The notes beneath the pieces were generated by a model. The model ran no database searches. It was given only the letters and a program-made list of their open reading frames with translations, and was not told the origin of the DNA. The translations under genes and the position numbers were made by a program. From Amorphochlora amoebiformis (Eukaryota; Cercozoa; Chlorarachniophyceae): DNA of 64,000 nt. Positions 1 to 42,986 of this stretch are shown piece after piece. The stretch lies in the NCBI GenBank assembly GCA_054601695.1, contig BAAHQB010000488.1:1-64000 (forward strand), given 5' to 3'. Numbering within the stretch: the first letter of the stretch is position 1; each line of letters starts with the position of its first letter.

Positions 1-20
1 TATGCATATATATAAAAAAA

Positions 21-77
<57 letters not shown>

Positions 78-186
78 TAAATATACATATTATATAAATC
101 TTAAGCACCGTAAATATAATGTATACATACAAATATATATATATATATATGTGTGTGTGTGTTTGTGTGTGTACGGTCAAATATTG

Positions 187-222
<36 letters not shown>

Positions 223-239
223 TATATATATATATATAT

Positions 240-285
<46 letters not shown>

Positions 286-300
286 CATAATATATTTTTA

Positions 301-373
<73 letters not shown>

Positions 374-399
374 TATTTATATATATACCAATACATAAC

Positions 400-459
<60 letters not shown>

Positions 460-540
460 AATATATATATATATATGTATGTATATATATTTACTGATAT
501 ACCAGATAACAAAAATTCTGAATTTAGCATAATAATATTT
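1..540. repeat. TA/CA microsatellite block
   Basis: Almost pure (TA)n with a (CA)n run near position 20 and a (TG)n run near 150. The long Tyr/Ile open frames on both strands come only from the repeat and are not genes. Confidence 0.95.
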
Positions 541-1048
541 ACATGTATTTATATATCGCATAGTTGTAATGTGAATTTTATGTTTAAAATATAACCAGCT
601 GTTTCCAAGCGTAAGACATCTCGAGGTAAGCGTAGAAAAGCGGATTGATCGAATATTAGAAGAACCTAGGCACCAGCTGAGACATACTTAGGCCTAAGCT
701 AGTTTATACAAAAATATTACAGTATGACTCGCTCAGCGGCGATCGACAAGAACCAAAGCGCTCTTTTAATTTGAAGTCTTGATCATTTACTGAGATAATA
801 GGTATGGTGTATATGTATGTGTGTGTGTGTGTATATACATCATAGTATCAATATTTATATCTAGATATATGACCGTTAGTATAGTATAGGCATCAACTAG
901 ATCACTGAAATACGATCCACTTCATCTCTAGCTAGTTCTAGAGTTACGGTTTCCTGTGCAATATTATTTTTATATATAACGTCTAGAACGTACATATGTA
1001 TATACATAATATACATATATATATATATATATATGTATGTATATATAC

Positions 1049-1099
<51 letters not shown>

Positions 1100-1384
1100 T
1101 TTGTTGCTAGATGATTAAAAATCTTGAAAATTTGGCCGGTTCGAAAGATCAACCAGCAAACCAAACATTTTTTAATGTCACCATGTGTCGGACAGTAGGT
1201 ATTAATGCACACAATACATCATTAAAATCATTACACGAGTAAGTATAAAGCCTGAAGGTACGGTGTGAGCCGTTTGTCAAAGTCAACACTCGAGATATCC
1301 TTGATATGTCGCAAGGCGCAAGAGGTCACGTATATTTGCCTTGGTCTAACTAGCCCTACATGTAATCATTCCAGCCATACAAGT
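541..1384. other. Intergenic sequence downstream of the QCR9-like gene
   Basis: Mixed-composition sequence with a (TA)n tract at about 1010-1095. I see no open frame with plausible splice sites. The part next to 1385 should hold the 3' untranslated region of the minus-strand gene. Confidence 0.6.
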
Positions 1385-1387
1385 TTA

Positions 1388-1420
<33 letters not shown>

Positions 1421-1785
1421 CTCCTCTTCCATCTCTGTTCCTTCAGGTGGGTTGGGGAACTGCTGCTCGATTACGTCTTCGAAGAGTTTCTAAAACAACG
1501 CCATGGTCAGTGAATAAAATACCAGTGGAGATACTGAAGGAAGTTTTTAGATCATACTACCCCCTTGTTATTCCACTTCCAGAGTCCTTCGACGAGAGAG
1601 TCGTATCCCATACCACCGAATATCGCTATTCCGACCACGGCAGTTGAATACGCAACGTTTGAGCGCATGAAGACATTGTAGAGAGTTTCATTTAAACTTT
1701 TCCCCTCGGAGGTCTTGTAAAATGATCTCCTAGCCGGCCCACCGGCGGCCCTGCGCACTCCTCCAAGGATTCGTCGCGCCAGCAT
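1385..1785 (-). CDS. QCR9: Cytochrome bc1 complex subunit 9 (QCR9/UQCR10 family)
   Basis: Two exons on the minus strand, 1785-1561 and 1489-1385, join across a 71-base GT-AG intron in phase 0 to give 109 residues. The product is the small single-span subunit of mitochondrial complex III. Residues 1-25 are rich in Arg and Ala (MLARRILGGVRRAAGG), as expected of a mitochondrial presequence. The family pattern follows: LYNVFMRSNVAY, a hydrophobic span (about residues 45-60), the conserved Asp, then NNKG completed by KLFEDV across the splice, matching the NKGKLW/NEGKLW signature of yeast and animal proteins. The oddity is a C-terminal acidic tail of about 15 Glu/Asp residues, encoded by a GAGGAC hexanucleotide repeat; family members usually end soon after the KLW motif. 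Identification rests on the motif and length; the symbol follows yeast usage. Confidence 0.86.
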
Positions 1786-1882
1786 TGGAGACTTATAAAT
1801 TCTTCGGCCGAAGTTTTCTCGGATACAGTTTCAGATTTCCAGCAGGGGTGAACCACCGGGCTACAAGAATCTCTCCCGAGCA
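1786..1882. promoter_or_regulatory. Divergent promoter of QCR9-like gene and ARPC1
   Basis: Only 97 bases separate the two start codons, which point away from each other. It must carry both 5' untranslated regions and both core promoters. I see no clear TATA box. Confidence 0.6.
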
Positions 1883-3245
1883 ATGCCGGCGAAGGACCTC
1901 AAGCCTTTTATAAAGGCTCCCATCACTTGTTTGGCATGGAACAAGGATATGTCTATGGTGGCTTTGTGCCCAAACTCTTCCAAAGTCTTCATCTACGAAA
2001 CTGACTGCGCTGTCAACTCGAATAAGTGGAACAAGGAGCCCAAGTACACCCTGGACGACGTAAGCCACTATAATCCCATGTGAATGTTTTGCAACACTCA
2101 AATTCACTTGTCCTACAGCATGCAATGACTGTGGTTGGGATGGACTGGTGCCACTCCACGAATCAAATCGTCACGTGCTCGCACGATCGTAACGCGTATG
2201 TATGGAGTTTGGGAGTCGAGAAGAAGGTCATCAGGGAGGGAAAGCAAGTTATGATCAGGGAGGATAAGTGGACTCCTAGCCTCGTCATCCTTCGCATCAA
2301 TCGTGCTGCTACCGCTGTGAAATGGGCTCCATCAGGTGATCAAAACCCATTTTTTTTTGCAACCTTCTAAATCTGAACTGCCTTTCCCCAGGTGCGAAAT
2401 TCGCGGTGACTAGCGCAATGAAGCAGGTTCGCATTTGTTCGTACAATGTAGATAGGAAATGGTGGGCTGCGCAGACTATCAAGAAGCACAAGTCTACAGT
2501 GCTGGATGTGGACTGGTGCCCGAATTCAAAGGTTATCTAAGCAGTCGAGACCCTGCAGGTGTCTGACGATTCGAATTACAGTTTATCGTCACTGGATCTA
2601 CTGACTACAAGTGTAGAATCGTCTCTGCTTTTATGCCGGATCTGGACTCAAGGTGAGGGCTAACATCTCTTAAAACAAAATATGAGAAAAGAGATTTACC
2701 CAGCGGTATTTAGTGAGGATGATGGCTTTGAGGAGATCTTCCCGAAACAGCACGTGTTCGGCGAGGTGCTGGCAGAGTTCGATCAAGCTAAGGCATGGGT
2801 TCAGAGCGTTGCTTGGTCTCCCAACATGTACCGTCTGGCTTTCACAGGGCAGGGATCCACAATCCATATGGTGCAGATTGTGGCCGACGACAAACCTGTG
2901 GTTACAACCATTCGTTCAAAGGGCCTGCCGTATACTTCAGTAGAGTTCATCTCAAACAGAGCTGTCATAGCCGCAGGATATGACCAAAACCCTCATCTTT
3001 ATCTCGCATCAGATTCCAACGGAGGCGAACCCGTGTGGTAATAATTCTAATTCAAATTGTAATTGATGCTAAACAAGAATGTGAGGTTGACGGCTCATAC
3101 TTAGGGAGTTCAAAGATAAGGTCGACAAGGAGGAGAAGAAGGCAAAAAAGAAAAAGGTTGGGTCCTTTGTTGGAGCACGAGCAATGTTTGAGGGTCAGTC
3201 CACAAATAATCCGCACTAGGATGCATGTGAAATACATACATGTAT

Positions 3246-3287
<42 letters not shown>

Positions 3288-3439
3288 CAATATATATATA
3301 TATATATTATACATATAATATATATATTATATATTATGTATATGTTAAGATATGTATATTATCTCTATGTATAAATAATAATATATCTGTATATAATATA
3401 TATATATATATATGAACATATATATATATATATATGTAT

Positions 3440-3507
<68 letters not shown>

Positions 3508-3619
3508 AGCAAAGTCTCACAGAGGTCAGAGCAAGAATGTTTCTAACCAGAAAAATACGATTCACCAGAATGCAATCTTGTAAGTCGTCTCGATGTCCAT
3601 GTATTACATATATACATAC

Positions 3620-3699
<80 letters not shown>

Positions 3700-3806
3700 G
3701 AGTGTAAGAATGAATAAATGTGTAAGTAAAAATACATTACCTCTATACTTCGATATCTCATATGTATATAGACTCACACATAGTATATTATCTATATATA
3801 ATATAT

Positions 3807-3838
<32 letters not shown>

Positions 3839-4108
3839 ATTATATATATATATATATATATTATATATTTATGTATTGTGTGAATAATTAAATATATATG
3901 TAGTTATATACATAAAATAAAACTATAGGGGCATTAAGAAGCATGGCGCTGGATTCATGAGCTACGGGTTGGACGGTATCATCGCTTTTTGGGATATCCA
4001 GAAGCAAGGCTTCAATCCCACTGTACATACCATATATATATATATATATATATATCCATGAATTAAATAGAAAAATAATAACAATAATTGTGTAGTAATA
4101 ATGATTTA

Positions 4109-4147
<39 letters not shown>

Positions 4148-4178
4148 CATGTATGTATATCTAATATCTAATATTATC

Positions 4179-4224
<46 letters not shown>

Positions 4225-4249
4225 TAGCACATATATAGCACATATATAG

Positions 4250-4307
<58 letters not shown>

Positions 4308-4348
4308 TATATATACTATTTAATATCCAGGTGGTCCTGGAGATGTAG
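1883..4348 (+). CDS. ARPC1: Arp2/3 complex subunit 1 (ARPC1/p40, WD40)
   Basis: Nine exons join in consistent phase to 399 residues: 1883-2059, 2119-2335, 2392-2531, 2582-2652, 2714-3037, 3105-3193, 3510-3579, 3929-4022 and 4331-4348. ARPC1 is the beta-propeller subunit of the complex that nucleates branched actin. Characteristic stretches are ITCLAWNKD near the start, [24 protein letters not shown], the [11 protein letters not shown] repeat, and after a Lys/Glu-rich insert the NTIHQNAI and [15 protein letters not shown] repeat that closes the propeller. Length fits the family (about 370-400). Early introns are 56-67 bases; introns 6, 7 and 8 are stretched to 316, 349 and 308 bases by TA tracts. 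The short last exon (VVLEM, stop) is the least certain; reading through the donor would instead add an Ile/Tyr tail from the TA repeat. Starts 97 bases from the divergent QCR9-like gene. Confidence 0.93.
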
Positions 4349-5317
4349 ATCCTATGACCAACATAAATACTCCGGGAAGTCGGGAAGTACATTGGAATGG
4401 AATGTGACACTCTGAATACTCTGGACAATCGTTACTGCTTAATCATGATAACAACATTTCAATTTAGCGTACGGTGAATCTTCACGGCAGTACTCGACTA
4501 TTACAGACATAACAATACACGTAGATAAATATAGTTATCATATGATAGTCTGGATAGTTAGAAACTTGGCCTAGCTAGTATTTACAGAGATACTAGAGTT
4601 AATCTATTCTATCTAGTCTATTACAGGTCTATAAGACTATATCAATAGTGAGTATCGTCTACCAGAACGTTGGTATATTTTCTAGATTTAATATTTTAAA
4701 TTTAATTTCACATAATCAGTGATGATGACTATACTAGCTATATAGACTGTACTGGCTGTGTATTGCCCCATTGAGAATTATGTAATTATAATACTAAATC
4801 ATAAGTTGGTGTATGTTCTAGAGTAGAAAAGAGCTTGAATTGTAGGTACTAGTGGTAAATACGAAGTATTAAACTAATATGTAATGTGGGTTCAACGTTA
4901 ATTATGTAATTTGTATACGGTAATTTATTACTCGGGAGATATCTAGACAGTGTGTATACAAATATACCTGAATACCGGCGATGCCACCGAAACCAAACCC
5001 GGTTTACTGGAATACCGGCGATGCGAACCAAAACCCGGCCTGGGGGTAAGCGAACTTGATCGGACCCTTCTTGGGTGTATATAAATTTACCAAAGGAAAC
5101 TATTACCCAGATAATCCTCCCTGGGCGTCCCACACGCCTTTTTGAAGAGACCACAGATGCTCCATGACCCCTCGTGTCCCGCCAACTGTCCCGAATGCTA
5201 AAAATTCGGCATTAGAGGTCGTAAGGTGTGCATAGCAGCGATTAATTATTCGGCTATTAATCGTCGCGCACTGTCACCCATTGTGACAATTTGAATAATT
5301 TTGAAATTTTTTGAATC
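4349..5317. other. Spacer between ARPC1 and the HtrA gene
   Basis: Mostly AT-rich non-repetitive sequence. It contains two close copies of GAATACCGGCGATGC at about 4972 and 5012. Open frames here lack family features and I do not call a gene. The last part before 5318 should hold the protease promoter. Confidence 0.55.
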
Positions 5318-18760
<13,443 letters not shown>

Positions 18761-19015
18761 CACTCTGCTTGTATCATACGCAACTCCGAAGTTGAAATAT
18801 ATATTTGAGTATAGAATACCCTACTAACGGTGGAGCTAAATATAGTACGTAGTTGTAACGTAAGTACAGATAGTACAGATAGATACTAGGCCTGGATGCT
18901 AGAATTCGAAGGCGAAGATCTATGTAGATATTCTAGATATTCTAGTATTTGGGTATACTAGTATACTCCAGATACCAGCATGATTCTCTAGTTCTGCGGT
19001 ATATGTGTGTATCTA

Positions 19016-19053
<38 letters not shown>

Positions 19054-19944
19054 CTAGTATTATCAGACATATGTACGTCACATGGTCGAGATTCTAGAGA
19101 TTGTGGGCAAATACTGGCTTTAACTAGTTTAATTTTCGTACAGACCAGTCAGACGCTGCTTAGGCCTGCGCCGTGTAGAACTAGTAGAATATACTTATTT
19201 ATATGTGTATAACTCATGATCGTTCATCCAGTTTACACGTGTGCCTCAAATGATAATAAATTTCTAATTCTTAACATGCAGTCCGTATTACTCGTAACTC
19301 AGCCTAGTAATGCTGAGCAGATGGACATTAAAGTTCAAGCACAACCGAATAGATAGATACCCTTGTTGAGATGCATTTCTGCAGGGAGCCTCCTATAATG
19401 AGTATAACTCAGGTTGACAGAGAAAAAATGTAAAAATATGAAAAGAATTCAAGAGAGAAGCTCGCTCAGAAACATCGTTTCTAACCTATAGAAGGTTCTT
19501 GCAGTTAAAAAGCTATTGTTTGATTTTTTGTTCATCAGGGCTGTTTGCTTTAGGTCGTAAGGGGGATAATGATCATAGGGGACAATGGGTTTACCATGCA
19601 AAGCTTCGGAATCCAGGGGGAGCTTCGCTCAAACGATTTCGCGAGTTACCCTGATCGATAATTGTAAGTTAAATACCCTAGTCTTGTATGCATAATTTTT
19701 CTCAGGATTTCAGTGGGGGAATTCAGCAGCGAAACTATCTCAGAAAGAGCTAATAACTTTTTATCCTCAGGTATCAGATAATACATGCAATTTTTGATCA
19801 TCTTTGATATGTTCTTAGCCTGCTGTACGTATATACCTGTCACAACAGATATAACGTATATATATAAATATATAAATATATACAATATATATATATATAT
19901 ATATATATTATATTATATATATATATATGTACATATATATGTAC

Positions 19945-20037
<93 letters not shown>

Positions 20038-20155
20038 CATATACTATATGAAAATGTATCTGTATGCAATATACCTCATCGTATGGAGAAAATTAAAACG
20101 TTGACACTTATAGTACGAACAGCTAGTTTTGCACCATCTCCTGTAATTTATGGTG

Positions 20156-20201
<46 letters not shown>

Positions 20202-20221
20202 TATATATTATATAAATATAA

Positions 20222-20282
<61 letters not shown>

Positions 20283-20322
20283 AAAAAGAATATGTATTGT
20301 ACACATACATTATTTTACTTAC

Positions 20323-20367
<45 letters not shown>

Positions 20368-20691
20368 TGGTAGTAAGTGTATTAGAATAATCTATTTAGT
20401 CGGTGCAGTTCAGTCGGGAGAGTGTATATCTCAGCAAGAGCTAATAACTTTTTATCCTCAGGTATCAGATAATACATGCAATTTTTGATCATCTTCGATA
20501 TACTCACATCCTCATCCCTGCTGAGTTTTCACCGACGTAAATATTAGTAACGTAAACATTTCTGTGTATTTGTGTGCGAAAAAAAATATGTTTACACCTT
20601 GACGGACGAATGGACGTTAAGTACTAAACCTTGACCTGGACTGTTACAAATGGCTCTTTCTTGGGCAGTATCGATTGTAAAAGATTGACGG

Positions 20692-20738
<47 letters not shown>

Positions 20739-20777
20739 TATATTTATTGCATATATACTAGATGTATGTATCAGATG

Positions 20778-20810
<33 letters not shown>

Positions 20811-20878
20811 ACGTATAATAGTAATAATATGTATTATATATATATATATGTATATATATGTATATATATATATATGTA

Positions 20879-20925
<47 letters not shown>

Positions 20926-20938
20926 GTATACATATGTA

Positions 20939-20985
<47 letters not shown>

Positions 20986-21105
20986 TTATTACACATATTA
21001 CAATCCCACACACACACACAGCATCAGAAAATATGTAATACGTCATTGGTTGTAACAGTAAAAACATGTATAACATGCACAAACGTGTAATCATCCTCAT
21101 ACAAA
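18761..21105. other. Spacer between protease and HExxH genes, with possible unrecognised exons
   Basis: Contains unique sequence at 18761-19800 and 20040-20160 besides TA tracts. A 70-base direct repeat (about 19737-19811 and 20430-20504, containing GAGCTAATAACTTTTTATCC) may be another duplicated exon edge. On the plus strand a frame reading SVGEFSSETISERANNFLSS ends at 19771 before GTATCA, and a frame with GDNGFTMQSFGIQGELRSND ends in TAA near 19660. On the minus strand the same repeat reads [20 protein letters not shown]. No frame matches a family I know, so no gene is called. Confidence 0.5.
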
Positions 21106-21550
21106 CTATTGAGTCAAAAACATGGGAATAAGGGACAGAAAGTGAATTGGAGCAAGTCTGGTGACCTTGGTTGCACATTCATACTCCCGATTTAGTACGA
21201 TAGCTTGAAACTCATCCACCCACACGTGCTATCGTAGACAGGCAATTAGATTCGAGTTTCCTTTCCCAATTTTCGCCTGCTCTATCCTTGTTACGCTCTC
21301 TACTTATGCCCCCCATTTCGGAGTTTCTCCATCATGCTATGAACTTTTGAACCCTATCCCTACGAACCTGCGCATACTTGTCCCCTAGATGCTTCATAAA
21401 CTGGTTAGCCCACGCCGGTGAGCTCTTCTTGACCATCCCCCATATCCCGCTTACCTGGTATATACTGTTGTTAAGTATGAAGATTATATATTACATGACA
21501 TATATATATATATATATATATTATATTATATATTTATATATATATATATA

Positions 21551-21623
<73 letters not shown>

Positions 21624-21626
21624 ATA

Positions 21627-21722
<96 letters not shown>

Positions 21723-21734
21723 AATATATATATA

Positions 21735-21792
<58 letters not shown>

Positions 21793-21857
21793 GTTCATAC
21801 ATTAATATATTATAAATAGATAGATATAAATACATATTATATATACATATATATATA

Positions 21858-21901
<44 letters not shown>

Positions 21902-22731
21902 TATATAATATATATAATATGCACGCACAAATAAATGGAGAGCTTTGTGATATGCAGTATGGAGGAGAATAAATTTACCCGAGCACGGTAATCCGCATCA
22001 AAGTGATAAGTGGCGTGCCATTTTTCGTGCTGCAGGGTCTTTTCATCGCTTGACACGTGGGCGATCACGTAGCAATGCCGTTGACCATTCTTGCGCAGGG
22101 CCGAAAGTATCGTCTTCTGGACTCTCTCTTCAGAAGGCGTGAGCTTTCCGAGGGCGTTGATAGCCTGATTTATAAGCATAAAACTTCGGAAACAAGAATC
22201 GAACGTTGTCGTTTTAGTATACCCTCTTGAAGTCGGTGATTGAGAAGTTGTGGCCAGCATACCGTGACGCGACAAGGCTCGATACCTTGTCTTCCGAAGC
22301 AGGCTGAGAGTGAGATATCATGAAAATGATCCTAACAGTACAAACATGGAACTCTGCCTCCCGCCTTAAAATCCAAGGATATGAATAAGCACAGCTGGAA
22401 TCTTGATACCTTTCCGTGATGTGTGGGATCCTCGATGTAGGCGCTCACTCGTGCGAGACCCGCGGCCATATCCTGGACCCAATGAAAAGTCAGCATGATC
22501 TGTGCGATTATGGGCGAGGATGGGGGATCACCTTCATAGACGCGAAGGGGAGCACAATCACAAGGCTGACCTCTCCCTGAATTTATGCTCGATCAGGATT
22601 CTACAACCTTTTTCATTAACGTTTTCACTCTCAAACCTAACCTGAGACTTGCCATTTTTGGATCCTTTTCTGGACGAAGAATCGCTCTTCTGTTCCTTCT
22701 TCTCTTTCTTTTTGCCCCGCTTCTTCGCCAT
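21106..22731 (-). CDS. HExxH-motif protein, unrecognised family
   Basis: Seven minus-strand exons join in phase 0 throughout to 233 residues: 22731-22642, 22576-22532, 22499-22410, 22303-22223, 22164-21979, 21454-21368 and 21228-21106. I do not recognise the family. The N-terminus is a Lys/Glu/Ser-rich stretch (about residues 1-29), probably disordered. Then come [20 protein letters not shown] and [13 protein letters not shown], followed by [20 protein letters not shown] with H148-E-K-W-H152, which fits the zinc-binding HExxH of metallopeptidase-like folds. Near the C-terminus [15 protein letters not shown] has an acidic patch that could supply a third ligand (inference). Introns are 33-106 bases except intron 5 (524 bases, TA-filled). 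The C-terminus is uncertain: the last exon may instead splice after residue 214 at GTCACC. Starts 200 bases from the carbonic anhydrase gene. Confidence 0.72.
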
Positions 22732-22931
22732 GTCGCGGGTCCCGGAATGTCTCCGTGAGCGAGCCGACAATTTTTGAATTAAGACTTATCTTTTCGGCCG
22801 ACAAGTAAATTCGAAACGGACCTCGTTTGATGGGCTTGACAATACCGGTGATTATCTACAACGTGAGGGTTCTTGTCCTGGCTTTTTACTCACTCGCCTA
22901 CCCAAAACCCAACTGCCGACACCCCGAAACG
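22732..22931. promoter_or_regulatory. Divergent promoter of the HExxH gene and carbonic anhydrase
   Basis: 200 bases between opposing start codons, GC-richer than the surrounding introns. An in-frame upstream extension of the carbonic anhydrase frame exists (from 22827) but the start at 22932 gives a proper signal peptide. Confidence 0.6.
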
Positions 22932-24338
22932 ATGCCCGCGATCAGCCTTCTCCTACCTCTTCTTTCGCTGGCTCTGGGAGCCACTGTCAGTCCTCGTCAG
23001 ATGGTCCGCTCGCGCATGACCTCCCTGCGTCACTCTTCCCGCCAAAACAACCGCTGGATGAAGCGCATGACCGGCAGCGATGCCGCAGCGGCACCCGGAG
23101 TCGCCGTTGCTGCTGGCGCTTCGGACGTACCTGACAAGAGCTTGAACGACCTCTTCGCGAGCAACCAGGTGAATATTGCTTCACGGTCAACGTATGGATG
23201 CATGTCAGCGGGTGGGTGGTTTCACGAGGAATTCGCATTGCCCTTCCTTTGTATCGAGCTTCTTGCTGCGTTCCTTCTTTGGTGTCTTCTTCCTTAATTA
23301 ATCTATCAAATGAGCAGTTTGATTATTGGGGGTTGTTGAGAATTTCATTCATGACAGTGAAAAAATTCCAGTCTGTGTACACTAGATTTGTTGTAACTGA
23401 CCAACGATTTGCTTCACAGAGGTGGAGGACTGTTGCCCAGCTGAACGACTATCCTCTCTTCGAAAAGCTCCCCACTGTAAGTCTATATGGGATGCATATT
23501 GCACAGTGAATTATTAGGTATTAATATCAACGTTGCATTTCTAGTGAATTCCTAATACTAATGTCTCATTTCAGGGCCAATGGCCCAAGTATCTCTGGAT
23601 TGGATGCTCTGACTCCCGTGTCCCTGAGACCACCATCCTTGGAATGAAGCCCGGAGACATCTTTGTTGTCCGCAACATCGCTAACCAGGCTCAGCGCCAG
23701 GACATTGGTAAGTCTGCTCTTATCTACTCAAGCGCTGAAAGATTTTCCTTCTCCCAGCTTCCCAGGCTGCCATCGCTTACGGCGTCGGAGTTCTTGATAT
23801 TCCCCACATTGTAGTCTGTGGACACTACGGTTGCGGAGGTGATTTACACGATTCTCTTCAACGTGTCTCGAAAACGTGATACTGATGAATTTATCGTTCT
23901 TAAGGAATCAAGGCCGCTCTTAACAACGTCGACCATGGAGGACCCCTCGAGAACTGGCTCACCTACCTCCGTGATGTCTACCGCCTCCACAAGGATGAGC
24001 TTGACGCCATCACCGACGAAGATGCCAAGCAGCGTCGCTTCGTTGAGCTCAACGTTCTTGAACAGTGCCTCAACGTGTACAAGAACGACGTCGTCCAGTC
24101 TAAGCGTGTCGCTACTTTTGAGGACCCCTCGAAACCTTTCCCCATGCCCCAGGTCCACGGTCTCATCTACGATATCTCCACCGGAAACATCAACCGCCTC
24201 GATGTCGACCTTGAGAAGTATGCCGAGAAGTACTCCGGAACCTACGGCATGTACGCCCCTACGAAGACCAACGATGAGATGGCCAAGGAGCGCGTCGAGT
24301 TTAAGAAGGTTGAGTCTGTTGAGGAGGCAGTTGCCTAA
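22932..24338 (+). CDS. Beta-class carbonic anhydrase
   Basis: Five exons, 22932-23168, 23420-23476, 23575-23707, 23758-23838 and 23905-24338, join in phase to 313 residues. The enzyme interconverts CO2 and bicarbonate. Zinc ligands and the catalytic dyad are visible: Cys109, Asp111 and Arg113 in GCSDSRVPE, His165 and Cys168 in CGHYGCGG. The N-terminus [17 protein letters not shown] is a signal peptide, followed by about 50 Arg/Ser/Ala-rich residues resembling a transit peptide; together they suggest import into a complex plastid or another secretory-derived compartment (inference). Codons in the last exon strongly prefer C or G at third positions, as in highly expressed genes. Its introns are 50-251 bases and free of TA expansion, unlike those of the neighbours. 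If inside a plastid it would feed carbon fixation. Confidence 0.95.
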
Positions 24339-25162
24339 ATAACTACGCAAACCCTCTCGTCCCCGGCCTAGTCAAAATAAGTATTCAGGGTGGACAATGC
24401 TTGTACACAATCATTCTTACGATGTCTGAGTAAAAACGAGAATACTCCAAATTAATGGAAATCGCCGCGGAGCTCAGTGTCTGATGATTTGCGCATTGAA
24501 GCAGGGAGCTTAGGCCCTGTGATTTGCATGCTGTCATTAATTTGCAGTACGAATTATACAGAATTGGGTTTTATCATCGGTATCAAGCCCTTCCAAAAAG
24601 TTAGCATAGGTATTATTATGAATCATTCTACAGCGCAAATGTAAAGATCAAACATAATTGGATGTACTAGAATGACAACAGTCCAGTTATGATCGGATAT
24701 ACTAGCCTGAAGATGATGTAATATAATCGGAATTCGGCTCTTCTTGTGGTATTGTATATTTACAACTAACCCTAACCCTAACTTAGCTAACTCTAACCGG
24801 GTAAGCCTTGTAAGCAACTTCTAATTACAATACGTGCCAATGAACCTAACCCTAACCCTGGTGGCCCATACGCACACGTATTTAGATCATCGTACTACTG
24901 AAATGTATCATTACATCTACACAGTGCATATGTACACATAAAATCACACACACACATATACACATATATATATATATATATATTATACATCGTATACATA
25001 TATCATGACATATATATTTATATATATATATATATGTGTATATATATAATATATATATATAAATACTATGTATACATTGTATGTTTATACTATATGTACA
25101 ATATATATATATATATATATATATAAATATATATAATATATATGTGTATGTACATATATATT

Positions 25163-25193
<31 letters not shown>

Positions 25194-25403
25194 CATAGTA
25201 TACACACATGTACACTCATACTCTGTTTAACCCGATAACCATCCGAGACTAATTAGGAAAAAATTAAAAATGCGCAACTAAATGAACGCAAACCATATAT
25301 TCTACTAAAATCTCGGATTTTTGATTCGATTATTATATCGCGAGCCCAGGCTTATAACCACAAACTCACTCCGAATACCGGCGAATACCGGCGAATACCG
25401 GCA
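24339..25403. other. Tail-to-tail spacer between carbonic anhydrase and aminotransferase
   Basis: Unique AT-rich sequence, short CCCTAA runs at about 24767 and 24845, and TA tracts at 24960-25200. Should contain both 3' untranslated regions. No gene seen. Confidence 0.6.
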
Positions 25404-42606
<17,203 letters not shown>

Positions 42607-42986
42607 CCCCGGCAACGTCGACCACTTTTGTGACTAAGGGCCGAGTCACCCTTATTTTAATCGTGATTCTGTATTACGTCACGCTAGAGTGGTGTTACAT
42701 GGTGATGTGTAAATCAGGAGGAGTACATATGGTCTTGTCACGCAGAAAGATACGTTACCAAGGGCAATGTCACGCTAAACCTTCGGCAATTCCACCCGAA
42801 TCCCACCACGCTTCCTCAAGATGTAAAAAAATCCCGACCTTTTAATTATTCCTATCTAACTCTCCTAACAAAACCGAAAATCTGGTGCTGCAGAGGGAGG
42901 ACGTACCGAACCCACCCGACCAAAAAAACTTTCGGATCTCTCTCCCCTCCCCCCTCTTCCGCCTTCCGAAACCCCTTCCCGCGGAA
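42607..42986. promoter_or_regulatory. Divergent promoter of aminotransferase and adenylyl cyclase
   Basis: 380 bases of non-repetitive, GC-richer sequence between two opposed start codons. Contains GTCACGC motifs at about 42666, 42736 and 42769. No TATA box is evident. Confidence 0.6.

Noticed and set aside
177-530. Long Tyr/Ile open frames here and throughout the window
   Set aside because: They are translations of (TA)n on both strands at once and start or stop only where the repeat is interrupted.
4849-5154. Minus-strand open frame of 101 codons
   Set aside because: No recognised motif, atypical composition for genes here, and overlaps the short CCGGCGATGC repeat.
20403-20440. tRNA-like D-arm sequence (GTTCAGTCGGGAGAGTG)
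   Set aside because: No matching T-arm, acceptor stem or anticodon stem can be formed downstream; the following bases belong to the 70-base direct repeat.
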